Positions 7,652-16,145 of a stretch of 64,000 nucleotides of DNA are shown piece by piece. Both the position numbers and the translations under genes were made by a program. The notes beneath the pieces are model-generated. The model was not told the DNA's origin. It made no database searches and saw nothing but the letters and a program-made list of their open reading frames with translations. Source of the stretch: Verrucosispora sp. NA02020. GTDB lineage: Bacteria > Actinomycetota > Actinomycetes > Mycobacteriales > Micromonosporaceae. Where the stretch lies: NCBI RefSeq assembly GCF_013364215.1, contig NZ_CP054923.1:6696001-6760000 (forward strand). The letters run 5' to 3'. Each line of letters opens with the position of its first letter. Positions within the stretch are counted from its first letter, which is position 1.

Positions 7652-8760
7652 TGACCGTACGGGTTAACGGCAAGGTGGTGACCCCGAGCGGGGTGATCCG
7701 GCAGGGTTGCGTCGAGGTCCGGGACGACCGGATCAGCGCTGTCGCCGAGTACCCGTCGGTCCAGGACGGCCACTGGGTGGTGCCCGGCTTCGTCGACATG
7801 CACACCCACGGCGGCGGTGGGCACACCTTCACCACCGGCGACGCCGACCAGGCCCGTGCCGCCGCCGCGTTCCACCTGCGGCACGGCACCACCAGCCTGC
7901 TCGCCAGCCTGGTCAGCGCGCCGTTCGACCTGATGCGCGCGGCCACCACCGCGTTCGCCCCGCTGGTGGGCGACGGCGTGCTGGCCGGTATCCACTTCGA
8001 GGGGCCGTACCTCTCCGCCGCCCGGTGCGGCGCGCAGAACCCGGAGTTCCTCCGCGATCCGTCCACGGACGAGCTGAACGAGTTGATCAAGCTCGGTGAC
8101 GGCGCGGTGCGGATGGTCACCCTCGCCCCGGAGCGCCCGGGCGCGCTGGAGGCCATCGAGCTGCTCACCCGGCAGGGCGTGGTCGCCGCCGTCGGGCACA
8201 CCGACGCGACGTACGAGCAGACCGTCGCCGCGGTGGCGGCCGGGGCGAACGTCGGCACCCACCTGTTCAACGGGATGCGTCCGGTGCACCACCGCGAGCC
8301 GGGACCGGTGGTGGCGTTGCTGACCGCCCCGAACGTCGTGTGCGAGCTGGTCGCCGACGGGGTGCACCTGCACCAGGGCACGTTGACCTTCGCCACCGGC
8401 ACCGCCGGTCCGGAACGCTGTGCGCTGATCACCGATGCGATGGCCGCCGCCGGGATGCCCGACGGCGAGTACGAGCTGGGCGGGCAGGCGGTGACCGTGA
8501 CCGACGGAGAGGCCCGGCTGGCCCGGGACGGGGCGATCGCCGGCAGCACCCTGACCATGGACGCGGCGCTGCGCAACGCGGTGGCCGCCGGGATCCCGGT
8601 GCCCGACGCGGTGCGCATGGTGTCCACCACGCCGGCGCTCGCGATCGGCCTCGGCGACCAGGTAGGCGCCCTCCAGCCCGGCCTCCGCGCCGACCTGGTG
8701 GTGCTCGACGACGACCTGCGGGTCGTCCGGGTGATGCGCGGTGGCGACTGGGTCGAGTGA
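7651..8760 (+). CDS. nagA: N-acetylglucosamine-6-phosphate deacetylase
   Basis: This 369-residue amidohydrolase removes acetate from GlcNAc-6-phosphate to give glucosamine-6-phosphate. It shows the metal motif HTH (51-53) in FVDMHTHGGGG, the Glu of HFEGPYLS (about residue 117), VGHTDAT, HLFNGMRPVHHREPG and the catalytic Asp of LITDAMAAAGMPDG. Length and motif order match NagA. It is the last gene of the amino-sugar operon, sharing one base with the kinase gene, and it converges with the DUF4032 gene 9 bp downstream. Confidence 0.93.
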   Translation: MTVRVNGKVVTPSGVIRQGCVEVRDDRISAVAEYPSVQDGHWVVPGFVDMHTHGGGGHTFTTGDADQARAAAAFHLRHGTTSLLASLVSAPFDLMRAATTAFAPLVGDGVLAGIHFEGPYLSAARCGAQNPEFLRDPSTDELNELIKLGDGAVRMVTLAPERPGALEAIELLTRQGVVAAVGHTDATYEQTVAAVAAGANVGTHLFNGMRPVHHREPGPVVALLTAPNVVCELVADGVHLHQGTLTFATGTAGPERCALITDAMAAAGMPDGEYELGGQAVTVTDGEARLARDGAIAGSTLTMDAALRNAVAAGIPVPDAVRMVSTTPALAIGLGDQVGALQPGLRADLVVLDDDLRVVRVMRGGDWVE

Positions 8761-8769
8761 CCTGGCCGG

Positions 8770-9981
8770 TCAGCGGGGCGCCGGGATCTCCACGCCGAGC
8801 ACCGCCTGCTCGTCGGGGCGGTGCACCAGCACGTCGCCGAGGAACGAGTGCACGGCGTGCCGCATGCCGACGTCCCGCCCGGCCTCCTCGGAGAGCAGCC
8901 ACTTGTGCTCGATGATCTGCGCGAACAGCTCCTGCGGCTCCAGCTTGCGCCGCAGGTGCGCGGGCACGGCGCGGACCACCGGCTCGAACACCTCGGTCAG
9001 CCAGCGGTGCGCAGCCTGCTGCTCGTCGATCAGGTCGCTCTCCGCCCGGTACGCGTCGAGGTCGTTGAGCAGCCGGCGGGCCTGGTTCTCCTCGGCGTCC
9101 AGACCGGTGAGCCGGAGCAGCCGCCGGTGGTGGTAGCCGGCGTCGACCACCTTCGGCCGGATGAGGTACCGCCCGTTGTCGATCGTCGACATGGCCACCT
9201 CGGCCACGTCGAAGCCCATCTCGTTGAGTCGCCGGATCCGGCCCTCGACGTCGTGCCGACCGTCCCGCTCCACCTGCTGTTCGTAGGTGATCTCGTGCCA
9301 GAGCCGCTCGTACCGCTGCACGACCTCCTCGCAGACCACCTCCGGGTCGATCGAGTCGTGCAGCAGGCCGGCAGCGGCGAGGTCGAGCGCCTCGCCGAAG
9401 ATGTTGACCCGGGCGATCTCCAGGTCCTCGCCACGCTGGCCGTTGGAGAGCGCGCTGCGCAGCGCCCCGGTCTCGGCGTCGACCAGGTACGCGGCGAACG
9501 CGCCCGCGTCCCGCCGGAACAGCGTGTTCGACAGCGAGCAGTCGCCCCAGAAGAAGCCGGTCAGGTGCATCCGGACCAGCAGCGCGGCGAGCGCGTCCAG
9601 CAGCCGGCCCATCGTCTCCGGCCGCAGCGTGTGCGAGAACAACGCCCGGTACGGCAGGGAGAACTGGAGGTGCCGGGTGATCAGCACCGGGTCGAGCGGC
9701 TCACCGGCGTCGGACTGCCGGTCGGCGACGATCGCCACCGCCTGCACCGACGGGAAGTCGATCCGTTCCAGCGCCCGCAGCAGGTCGTACTCCCGCTCGG
9801 CCACCCGCTCGCCGGTCTCCTTGACCGCGTAGACGAACCCGCCGAGGCGGACGAAACGCACCACGTGCCGGGAGATGCCCTGCGGAAGTGCGACCAGATG
9901 TTCGGCCGGCCACTCCTCCAACGGTGTCGACCAGGGCAGGTCGAGCAACGCCGGGTCTACGAGGGCCGAAGTGATCCGCAC
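8770..9981 (-). CDS. DUF4032 kinase-like protein
   Basis: The 403-residue protein matches the actinobacterial family in which a lipopolysaccharide-kinase-like domain is joined to DUF4032. The kinase-like part shows the Lys of YAVKETGER, a catalytic-loop-like FWGDCSLSNTLF and a DFG-equivalent AYLVDAETGA, so phosphotransfer is possible. The C-terminal DUF4032 includes VDAGYHHRRLLRLTGL and IIEHKWLLSE. The GTG start at 9981 was chosen where similarity begins; the frame stays open far upstream only as a shadow of the PAP2 gene. No clear ribosome site is visible. The function in the cell is unknown. Confidence 0.8.
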   Translation of the reverse strand: MRITSALVDPALLDLPWSTPLEEWPAEHLVALPQGISRHVVRFVRLGGFVYAVKETGERVAEREYDLLRALERIDFPSVQAVAIVADRQSDAGEPLDPVLITRHLQFSLPYRALFSHTLRPETMGRLLDALAALLVRMHLTGFFWGDCSLSNTLFRRDAGAFAAYLVDAETGALRSALSNGQRGEDLEIARVNIFGEALDLAAAGLLHDSIDPEVVCEEVVQRYERLWHEITYEQQVERDGRHDVEGRIRRLNEMGFDVAEVAMSTIDNGRYLIRPKVVDAGYHHRRLLRLTGLDAEENQARRLLNDLDAYRAESDLIDEQQAAHRWLTEVFEPVVRAVPAHLRRKLEPQELFAQIIEHKWLLSEEAGRDVGMRHAVHSFLGDVLVHRPDEQAVLGVEIPAPR

Positions 9982-10092
9982 GGCGTCAAGTCTGACGGCT
10001 CGCCGCCCGGAACGCTTCCCCGCGTGGTCGGCCCCACAGTGCCGGGACGGAGGCGCGGTCGATCCACCCCGACGGCCCGGTAGCGTGGCGGG

Positions 10093-10848
10093 GTGCGGGA
10101 AACGACACCCCGGAGGCTGCGCCCGGCGCCGGTACGCCCGGCCGGCTGGTGGTGCGACGCCCTGCTGATCGCCGGGTTCGCGGCGCTGACCGCCGTGCTC
10201 GCCACCGGCCGGTTCTACGGCCTCGACCTCGCGGTGAGCGAGTGGGCCTTCGCTCACGCACCCACCCCGCTGTACTGGATCGCCCGAGCGTTCAACCTGC
10301 TCGGTCAGGGCGGTGGGCTGCTGCTGCCGCTCTCCGGCGGACTCGCGGTGGCGGTGGCCTGGCGACGCCGTACGATCCGGCCGTTCCTGCTGGTGGGTGC
10401 CGCTCTCGTGGTCACCACGCTGACGATCGGTCCGCTCAAGCTCTGGACCGACCGGGCCGCCCCGACCGCCTCGGTCAAGGAGCCGTTCCTGGCACCGGAG
10501 GAGGCGGTACGGATCTTCCACGAGCTGCCACCGGACGCCTACTCGCTGTCGTACCCGTCGGGCCACGTCGCGAACGCGATCGTCTGGTACGGCGTGATCG
10601 CCGCACTGCTGCTCGCGCTGACCGCCGGCCGGCTCCGGACCGGGCTCTACCGACTGGTCCGGTACGCGCCCCCGGCGATCCTGCTGGTCACCACCACGTA
10701 CCTGAACTTCCACTGGCTCACCGACGGGCTCGCCGCCCTGCTGCTGGGCCTGCTGCTGGACCGGCTGCTGCACCGGGTGCCCTGGGACGGGTTGCCGCTC
10801 CCCGAACGGCTACGCCACTGGAGCGCTCCGTTCACCGAACGCCCCTAG
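10093..10848 (+). CDS. PAP2 family membrane phosphatase
   Basis: This 251-residue integral membrane protein carries the three parts of the PAP2 phosphatase signature: KLWTDRAAP, YPSGHVANAI and a final TYLNFHWLTDG with the His and Asp. Members hydrolyse phosphatidic acid, undecaprenyl diphosphate or similar lipid phosphates at the outer face of the membrane. About five to six hydrophobic segments are visible. The GTG start sits 6 nt after TAGCGT, so the message is probably leaderless. The APC permease follows after 10 bp with its own -10-like box. Confidence 0.87.
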   Translation: MRETTPRRLRPAPVRPAGWWCDALLIAGFAALTAVLATGRFYGLDLAVSEWAFAHAPTPLYWIARAFNLLGQGGGLLLPLSGGLAVAVAWRRRTIRPFLLVGAALVVTTLTIGPLKLWTDRAAPTASVKEPFLAPEEAVRIFHELPPDAYSLSYPSGHVANAIVWYGVIAALLLALTAGRLRTGLYRLVRYAPPAILLVTTTYLNFHWLTDGLAALLLGLLLDRLLHRVPWDGLPLPERLRHWSAPFTERP

Positions 10849-10858
10849 GCTGCGGGCC

Positions 10859-12091
10859 GTGGAACGGTTGGTGCGGCGGCTGGGCGTACCGGATGCGGTC
10901 GTCATCGGTCTGGGCTCGATGCTCGGCGCGGGCGTCTTCGTGGTCTTCGCTCCGGCCGCCGCGGCAGCCGGCGGCACCGGACTGCTGGTCGCGCTGGCGC
11001 TGGCCGGTGCGGTGGCGTTCTGCAACGCGACCAGCTCGGCCCGGTTGGCGGCCCGCTACCCGGAGTCCGGCGGCACCTACGTCTACGGGCGGGAACGGCT
11101 CGGCCCGTTCGCCGGGTTCGTCGCCGGCTGGGGGTTCGTGGTCGGCAAGACGGCGAGTTGCGCGGCGATGGCGCTGACCGTCGGGGCGTACCTCTGGCCC
11201 GGACAGGCCCGGCTCGTGGCCGTCGCCGCCGTCGTCGCGGTGACCGGCGTGAACCTGCGCGGCGTCGCCAAGACCGCCACCGCCACCCGGCTCCTGGTGC
11301 TGGTCGTGCTGGCGGTGCTGGCCCTGGTGGCGGTGGCCGGCGCGACCGGCGTCCAGCTCGCTCGGATCGACCAGCCCGGCGGCTCCGCGCGCGGCGTGCT
11401 CACCGCCGCCGGCCTGCTCTTCTTCGCCTTCGCCGGATACGCCCGGATCGCCACCCTCGGCGAGGAGGTCCGGGAGCCGGAGCGGACCATCCCCCGGGCG
11501 GTGCCGCTGGCGCTCGGCCTGGTGCTGGTGGTCTACCTGGTGCTGGCCGTGATCGCACTCGGTGTGCTCGGGCCGGACCGGCTCGCCGGGTCGACCGCGC
11601 CGCTGGCCGACGTGGTGAGCGCCGCCGGGCTGCCCGGCCTGGCCTGGGTGGTCCGCGCCGGGGCGACCGTCGCGGTGACCGGGGTGCTGCTGTCCCTGCT
11701 GGCCGGGGTGGGTCGCACCACGCTGGCGATGGCCCGCCGCCGCGACCTGCCCGCCGCCCTGGCCACCGTGCACCCCGTACACCGGGTGCCGCACCGCGCC
11801 GAACTGGCCGTCGCCGCCGTGGTGATCCTGGTGGTGGCGCTCGGTGACGTCCGGGCCGCGATCGGCTTCTCCAGCGTCACCGTGCTGGTCTACTACGCGA
11901 TCACCAACGCGGCGGCGCTGACCCTCGGCCGGGACCCGGAGCGGAGACTGCCGGTGCGGGCCCTCGCCGTGCTGGGGCTGGTCGGCTGTGTCCTGCTCGC
12001 GGTCAACCTGCCGCTGACCAGCGTGCTCGCCGGCCTCGGCGTACTCGCCCTCGGCGCCGCCTGGTACGCGCTGCGCCCCACCCGCGCCTGA
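10859..12091 (+). CDS. APC family amino acid permease
   Basis: The 410-residue protein has about 12 hydrophobic segments and the N-terminal APC signature GLGSMLGAGVFVVFAPAAAA, in which the broken first helix binds the substrate amine and carboxylate. ARLAARYPESGGTYVYGRE and FAFAGYARIATLGEEVREPE are the other conserved family stretches. These carriers import amino acids or amines in symport or exchange. GTG at 10859 lies 7 nt past TAGGCT and is probably leaderless. There is no biosynthetic or catabolic partner next to it to suggest a substrate. Confidence 0.9.
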   Translation: MERLVRRLGVPDAVVIGLGSMLGAGVFVVFAPAAAAAGGTGLLVALALAGAVAFCNATSSARLAARYPESGGTYVYGRERLGPFAGFVAGWGFVVGKTASCAAMALTVGAYLWPGQARLVAVAAVVAVTGVNLRGVAKTATATRLLVLVVLAVLALVAVAGATGVQLARIDQPGGSARGVLTAAGLLFFAFAGYARIATLGEEVREPERTIPRAVPLALGLVLVVYLVLAVIALGVLGPDRLAGSTAPLADVVSAAGLPGLAWVVRAGATVAVTGVLLSLLAGVGRTTLAMARRRDLPAALATVHPVHRVPHRAELAVAAVVILVVALGDVRAAIGFSSVTVLVYYAITNAAALTLGRDPERRLPVRALAVLGLVGCVLLAVNLPLTSVLAGLGVLALGAAWYALRPTRA

Positions 12092-12124
12092 CCCGAGCTG
12101 CTCACTCGGTGGTGGCCGGTGCCG

Positions 12125-13912
12125 TCACTCCTCGGCCTCGCGCGGCACCGGTGGGCCGGTCGGTGCCGGCGGCTCCGGCTCGGGTGGAGCGACCTCGCGG
12201 AGCAGGGAGTTCAGCCCGGCCCGGCGGGCCATCACGGTCAGCCGGTCCCCCGCCGAGACCATCATCCGCCGGTCCGGTGACCAGTCGAGACGCTGCCCGA
12301 CCCGGGCGTGCGCGAGCAACCGGACGCTGCCCGGTCGGCCGACGCTGGCGAGTGTCCGGCCGTCCAGCCTCGAACCGGCCGCCACCGCGACCTCGGTGAC
12401 CAGCAGCGCGTGCCGGCCGACCGGGATGGTGGCGATCACCGCGCGGTCCAGCAGGGCCGCCGCGAACGACGGTGCCGCCAGATAGGAGACGCTGCGGGAG
12501 GTGCCGATGCCGAAGGCCCGCTGCACCCGCTCGGCGAAGTCGCCGTCGAAGAGCCGCAGCACCACCCGGAGCTGGTCGTTCACCGTCCGGCCGTTCAGCG
12601 CCGCCCGCAGGTTGGCGCCGTCGTCGGTGGAGACCACCACCAGCGCCTGGCAGGTGGCGATCGAGGCGGCGCGCAGCGTCTCCTCCTGCGCCGCGTCGCC
12701 CACCACCAGCGGTACGCCCAGCCGCCGGGCCAACCCGGCACCCCGGGCGTCGGCGTTGCTGTCGATCGCGACCACCTCGACGCCGAAGTCGTTGAGCTGG
12801 GCCATCACCCGGGTGCCGATGTTGCCCAGGCCGACCACCACGACGTGCCCGGAACGCTCGACAAAGTTCCGCCCGGCGTGCAGGGCCAGCCTCGCCCGGA
12901 CCACACCGTCGACGACCACCGCCGTGATCAGCGGGATCAGGGCCACCCCGGCGAGGTTGAGCACCACCTGCATGACCTTCTCGGCCCTGTCCTTCTCGAT
13001 GTCCGGGTCCTGCCCGGTGAGCGTGGTGACCATGGTCAGGTAGAGCGCATTGGCCCAGGAGACGTGAGCGGCGCGCCCGTAGAGGGCACCAAACGCGGCG
13101 ATCACGGCGAGCAGCACGAACACCGCGATGCCGATCTTGCGGGTGGCGAAGCCGCGTACGGCCCCGAGCAGCATCGCCACCGGGCGCCGTCGACGCCGGG
13201 CCCGGACCAGCCGGCGGGCGGCCAACTCGGTGCCGGCCGGGCGGCCGACGGCCTCCGCGAGCACCACGTCGGCGTCCTCGTCGTCGGCGGGAAGCACCAG
13301 GTCCTGCTGGGGGTCGCGGGTGTCGGCCACCCCGCAGACGATCTCGCTCGGGCGGACGTCGTCGCGGCGGGCCACGTACAGGGTGCGCCCGCCGTGTCGG
13401 AAGTGCGTCGGCGCGACCTCGCCGAGCGCGGCGGCCACGAAGGCCGGGGCGGCCATCGAGGCGTCGGAGAGCACCGACGAGTCGGGGAAGATCTGCCGTA
13501 CGCCGTTGGCCAGGCCGGTGTTGAACATCCGCACGACCAGCCGCAGCCGGGGCTCGACCTCCTGCGCGCAGAGGGCGGCCTGCATGTTGCCCACGTCGTC
13601 CTGGTGCAACAGGGCCAACCCGGCCGCGCCGGCCAACCCGGCCCGGCGGAACGTCGCCTCGTCCAGCCGGTCGGCCGGGACCACCTCGATGCCGGGCAGG
13701 TCACGCCCGTCCGGGCCGGGCGACCGCTGCCGCTCGGGCACGACGAGGGTGATCCTCAACCGCCCGGTCTGCGTCTCGCTGGCCAGCATCGCCCGCACCA
13801 CCCAGTACGCCAGCGGATCCTGGCCGCAGACCACGTAGTGCGCCCGTGGCTCGCCGTTGACCCGCAACCGGCGGCCTGCCCGCCGGGCGCGATCGATCAG
13901 CGGCTCCGCCAT
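12125..13912 (-). CDS. RCK-domain ion channel-like protein
   Basis: The 595-residue protein is built as RCK (TrkA-N like) domain, a pair of membrane segments near residues 260-350, and a second RCK domain starting at GHVVVVGLGNIGTRVMAQL, which has a clear NAD-binding GxGxxG and the acidic end VVAIDSNAD. The pore region between the two helices reads LTMVTTLTGQDPD instead of the potassium filter TVGYG, so ion selectivity is doubtful; CASTOR/POLLUX-like channels are a possible comparison. ATG at 13912 follows TACCAT by 7 nt and is chosen over the ATG at 13921. It converges with the APC permease. Confidence 0.8.
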   Translation of the reverse strand: MAEPLIDRARRAGRRLRVNGEPRAHYVVCGQDPLAYWVVRAMLASETQTGRLRITLVVPERQRSPGPDGRDLPGIEVVPADRLDEATFRRAGLAGAAGLALLHQDDVGNMQAALCAQEVEPRLRLVVRMFNTGLANGVRQIFPDSSVLSDASMAAPAFVAAALGEVAPTHFRHGGRTLYVARRDDVRPSEIVCGVADTRDPQQDLVLPADDEDADVVLAEAVGRPAGTELAARRLVRARRRRRPVAMLLGAVRGFATRKIGIAVFVLLAVIAAFGALYGRAAHVSWANALYLTMVTTLTGQDPDIEKDRAEKVMQVVLNLAGVALIPLITAVVVDGVVRARLALHAGRNFVERSGHVVVVGLGNIGTRVMAQLNDFGVEVVAIDSNADARGAGLARRLGVPLVVGDAAQEETLRAASIATCQALVVVSTDDGANLRAALNGRTVNDQLRVVLRLFDGDFAERVQRAFGIGTSRSVSYLAAPSFAAALLDRAVIATIPVGRHALLVTEVAVAAGSRLDGRTLASVGRPGSVRLLAHARVGQRLDWSPDRRMMVSAGDRLTVMARRAGLNSLLREVAPPEPEPPAPTGPPVPREAEE

Positions 13913-14014
13913 GCTTCGCATGGTAAACAGCCGGTCGCAGTCCGCGCAGCCCCGCGACGATCATGAAGACCCCTGCCCGGCATGTCCGGGTCGAGGACGG
14001 GTACGGCAAGCCCC

Positions 14015-14491
14015 ATGCAGACCTTCCTGCCGTACCCGGACTTCCTGGCCAGCGCCGGCACGCTGGACCAACGGCGGCTCGGCAAGCAGCGGGTGGAGGC
14101 GATCCAGGTGCTGCGTGGACTGACCCGCCCCGGGTACGGCTGGCGGCACCACCCCGCGGTGAAGATGTGGACCGGCTACGAGGAGGCCCTCACCCGGTAC
14201 GGCCTGGACGTCTGCGCGGTCTGGAGCGCCACCGGACGGGCCGACACCTGCGCAATCACGCTGACCGTCGACCTCGCCGACGCCCGGGACATCACGCGGG
14301 TCCGTACCCAGCAGGAGCTGGCCGAGGCGGGTGAGCTGCCGCCCTGGCTCGGTCGCGCCGACCTGCACCTGAGCCACCGCTCGTCGCTGCTGCGCAAGGA
14401 TCCCGCGCACTACCGCCCGATCTTCGGGGACGACACCCCCATCGACGTCGAGTACGTCTGGCCCGACTCCGACCGCCGCCCCGCCGTGTAA
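14015..14491 (+). CDS. MSMEG_6728 family protein
   Basis: This 158-residue protein begins MQTFLPYPDFLASAGTLDQR and continues RRLGKQRVEAIQVLRGL, the hallmark of the small actinobacterial/phage MSMEG_6728 family, sometimes noted as pyrimidine-dimer DNA glycosylase related. Conserved features also include the WRHHPAVKMWTGYE stretch and HRSSLLRKDPAHYRPIFG near the end, both rich in His, Arg and Lys and compatible with nucleic acid binding. Start ATG at 14015 is where similarity begins; an in-frame ATG at 13982 would add 11 unrelated residues. Its stop codon lies inside the intergenic repeat copy B. Confidence 0.75.
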   Translation: MQTFLPYPDFLASAGTLDQRRLGKQRVEAIQVLRGLTRPGYGWRHHPAVKMWTGYEEALTRYGLDVCAVWSATGRADTCAITLTVDLADARDITRVRTQQELAEAGELPPWLGRADLHLSHRSSLLRKDPAHYRPIFGDDTPIDVEYVWPDSDRRPAV

Positions 14492-14543
14492 GGAAGGGCC
14501 CCCTGCTATCGCCTCGTGTATTACAGGGGTCCCCTCCTTACAC
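14487..14543. repeat. Intergenic palindromic repeat, copy B
   Basis: An imperfect palindrome beginning TGTAAGGA and ending TCCTTACA, with internal GGGCCCCCTGCT and AGGGGTCCCCT blocks. It is related to copies A, C and D. It supplies the TAA stop of the upstream gene and may act as a terminator there. Confidence 0.7.
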
Positions 14544-14600
14544 GCGGCAGGGCGCTGCCGACCGCGTCGGGCAGACTGTGGGGCGATCGGGAGGTGCGGT

Positions 14601-16127
14601 GTGAAGCTGTCTCAGGTGTTCGGTCGGCTCATCGGCGTACGGCCGCACCAGGTGGACCCGGGCGGCGGTGGCGCGACCCGGGTGCCGCGTCCCGTGCAGG
14701 CGGTCGTGGTCGGTGGCGGCATCGCCGGCATGTCGGCGGCGGTGGTGCTCGCCGAACGCGGTGTCGAGGTGACGGTGCTGGAGGCCGCGCCGACGCTCGG
14801 CGGCCGGCTCGGCGCCTGGCCCGACGCGCTCGCCGACGGCACCCCGCAGGTCGACGAACACGGCTTCCACGCCTTCTTCCGGCAGTACTACAACTGGCGC
14901 AACATCCTGCGTCGGGTCGATCCGACGCTGCGGTTCCTGCGCCCGATGCCCGGTTACCCGGTGCTCAGCGCGCAGTGGCCGACCGAGGAGTTCGGACGGT
15001 TGCCACCCGCCCCGCCGGCCAACCTGCTCACCCTGCTCGCCCGCAGCCCCAGCCTGCGGCTGCGTGACCTGCGCACGATGGACCGCGACGCCGCCCTGCC
15101 GCTGCTGACCTTCCACCCGGAGCGCACCTACGCCGAGTTCGACCACCGCACCGCCGACGAACTGCTCACCTCGCTGCGGCTGCCGGACCGCGCCCGGGCC
15201 ATGCTCTTCGAGGTCTTCTCGCACTCGTTCTTCAACCACGAGGCGCAGATGTCGGCCGCCGAGATGATCGCGCAGTTCCACTTCTATCTGCTCGGCAACC
15301 CCGAGGGGCTGGCCTTCGACTGCCCGGACGAGGACTACGCCACCGCGATCTGGCAGCCGCTGACCCGGTACGTGGAGCGCCACGGCGGTCGCGTCCGCAC
15401 CGGTGTCGCGGCGACCGCGCTGGACCGTGAGGGCACCGGCTGGCGGGTACGCACCACCGACGGCTCGTACCCGGCCCGGCACGTGGTGCTGGCCCTCGAC
15501 CCGCCGGCCCTGGCCGACCTGGTCGCCGCCGCACCGGCACTGGCCGAGGAGGCACCGACGCTGGCGGCGGCGATGCCCGCGTACGGTCGGCCCGGCCCGC
15601 CGTACGCGGTGGCGAGGCACTGGTGCGACGGGGACGTGGCCCCGGGTCGGGCGACCTTCAACGGGGTGTCCCGGCAGGCCACCCTGGACTCGGTGACGCT
15701 GTACCACCGGTTGGAGGAGGAGCCGCGACGCTGGGCCGCGCAGACCGGCGGCTCGGTGATCGAGCTGCACGCGTACGCCTGCGATCCGGACGTGCCCGCC
15801 GACGAGGTGGCCGACCGGATGTGGGCCGAGCTGGGCGCGCTCTGGCCGGAGGCGCACCGGCTGCGGGTCCGCGAGCGGCGTGCCCGGGTCGAGGCCAAGG
15901 CCCCCGCCTTCACCCCCGGCAGTCATCCCGGCCGGCCCGGGGTACGCACCGAGGCCGCCGGGCTCTACCTGGCCGGCGACGGCATCCGCACCGACTTCCC
16001 CAGCGCGCTGATGGAACGGTCCGCGGCCACCGGCATCCTGGCCGCCAACCACATCCTGCGGGCCGAGGGGGGCGCGGCCGAGCCGATCCACTCGGTACGC
16101 CCCCGAGGTCTGCTCGCCCGTCCCTGA
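14601..16127 (+). CDS. CrtU/phytoene-desaturase-like FAD oxidoreductase
   Basis: The 508-residue flavoprotein has an N-terminal dinucleotide fold VVVGGGIAGMSAAVVLAERG (residues about 34-53) ending in VTVLEA, and a C-terminal FAD-binding GLYLAGDGIRTDFPSALMERSAATG. The block DEHGFHAFFRQYYNWRNILRRVD is characteristic of the CrtU branch (beta-carotene desaturase/methyltransferase, isorenieratene synthase) rather than CrtI. In those proteins it aromatises the carotenoid end ring. No other carotenoid gene is present in this window, so a carotenoid substrate is uncertain. It ends in a hairpin shared with the convergent crotonase-like gene. Confidence 0.75.
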   Translation: MKLSQVFGRLIGVRPHQVDPGGGGATRVPRPVQAVVVGGGIAGMSAAVVLAERGVEVTVLEAAPTLGGRLGAWPDALADGTPQVDEHGFHAFFRQYYNWRNILRRVDPTLRFLRPMPGYPVLSAQWPTEEFGRLPPAPPANLLTLLARSPSLRLRDLRTMDRDAALPLLTFHPERTYAEFDHRTADELLTSLRLPDRARAMLFEVFSHSFFNHEAQMSAAEMIAQFHFYLLGNPEGLAFDCPDEDYATAIWQPLTRYVERHGGRVRTGVAATALDREGTGWRVRTTDGSYPARHVVLALDPPALADLVAAAPALAEEAPTLAAAMPAYGRPGPPYAVARHWCDGDVAPGRATFNGVSRQATLDSVTLYHRLEEEPRRWAAQTGGSVIELHAYACDPDVPADEVADRMWAELGALWPEAHRLRVRERRARVEAKAPAFTPGSHPGRPGVRTEAAGLYLAGDGIRTDFPSALMERSAATGILAANHILRAEGGAAEPIHSVRPRGLLARP

Positions 16128-16144
16128 ACCGTCGGGGCGAGCAG
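16110..16144. terminator. Bidirectional hairpin between convergent genes
   Basis: Perfect 10-bp arms CTGCTCGCCC and GGGCGAGCAG with a 15-nt loop. They overlap the last codons of the CrtU-like gene and reach the stop of the crotonase-like gene. Confidence 0.55.
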
Positions 16145-16145
16145 G

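Noticed and set aside
14538..16091. Minus-strand 517-codon frame opposite the CrtU-like gene
   Set aside because: It is an antisense shadow; the plus-strand frame has intact FAD-binding motifs.
14601..16127. Carotenoid biosynthesis cluster
   Set aside because: Only one CrtU-like gene is present; neighbours are unrelated.
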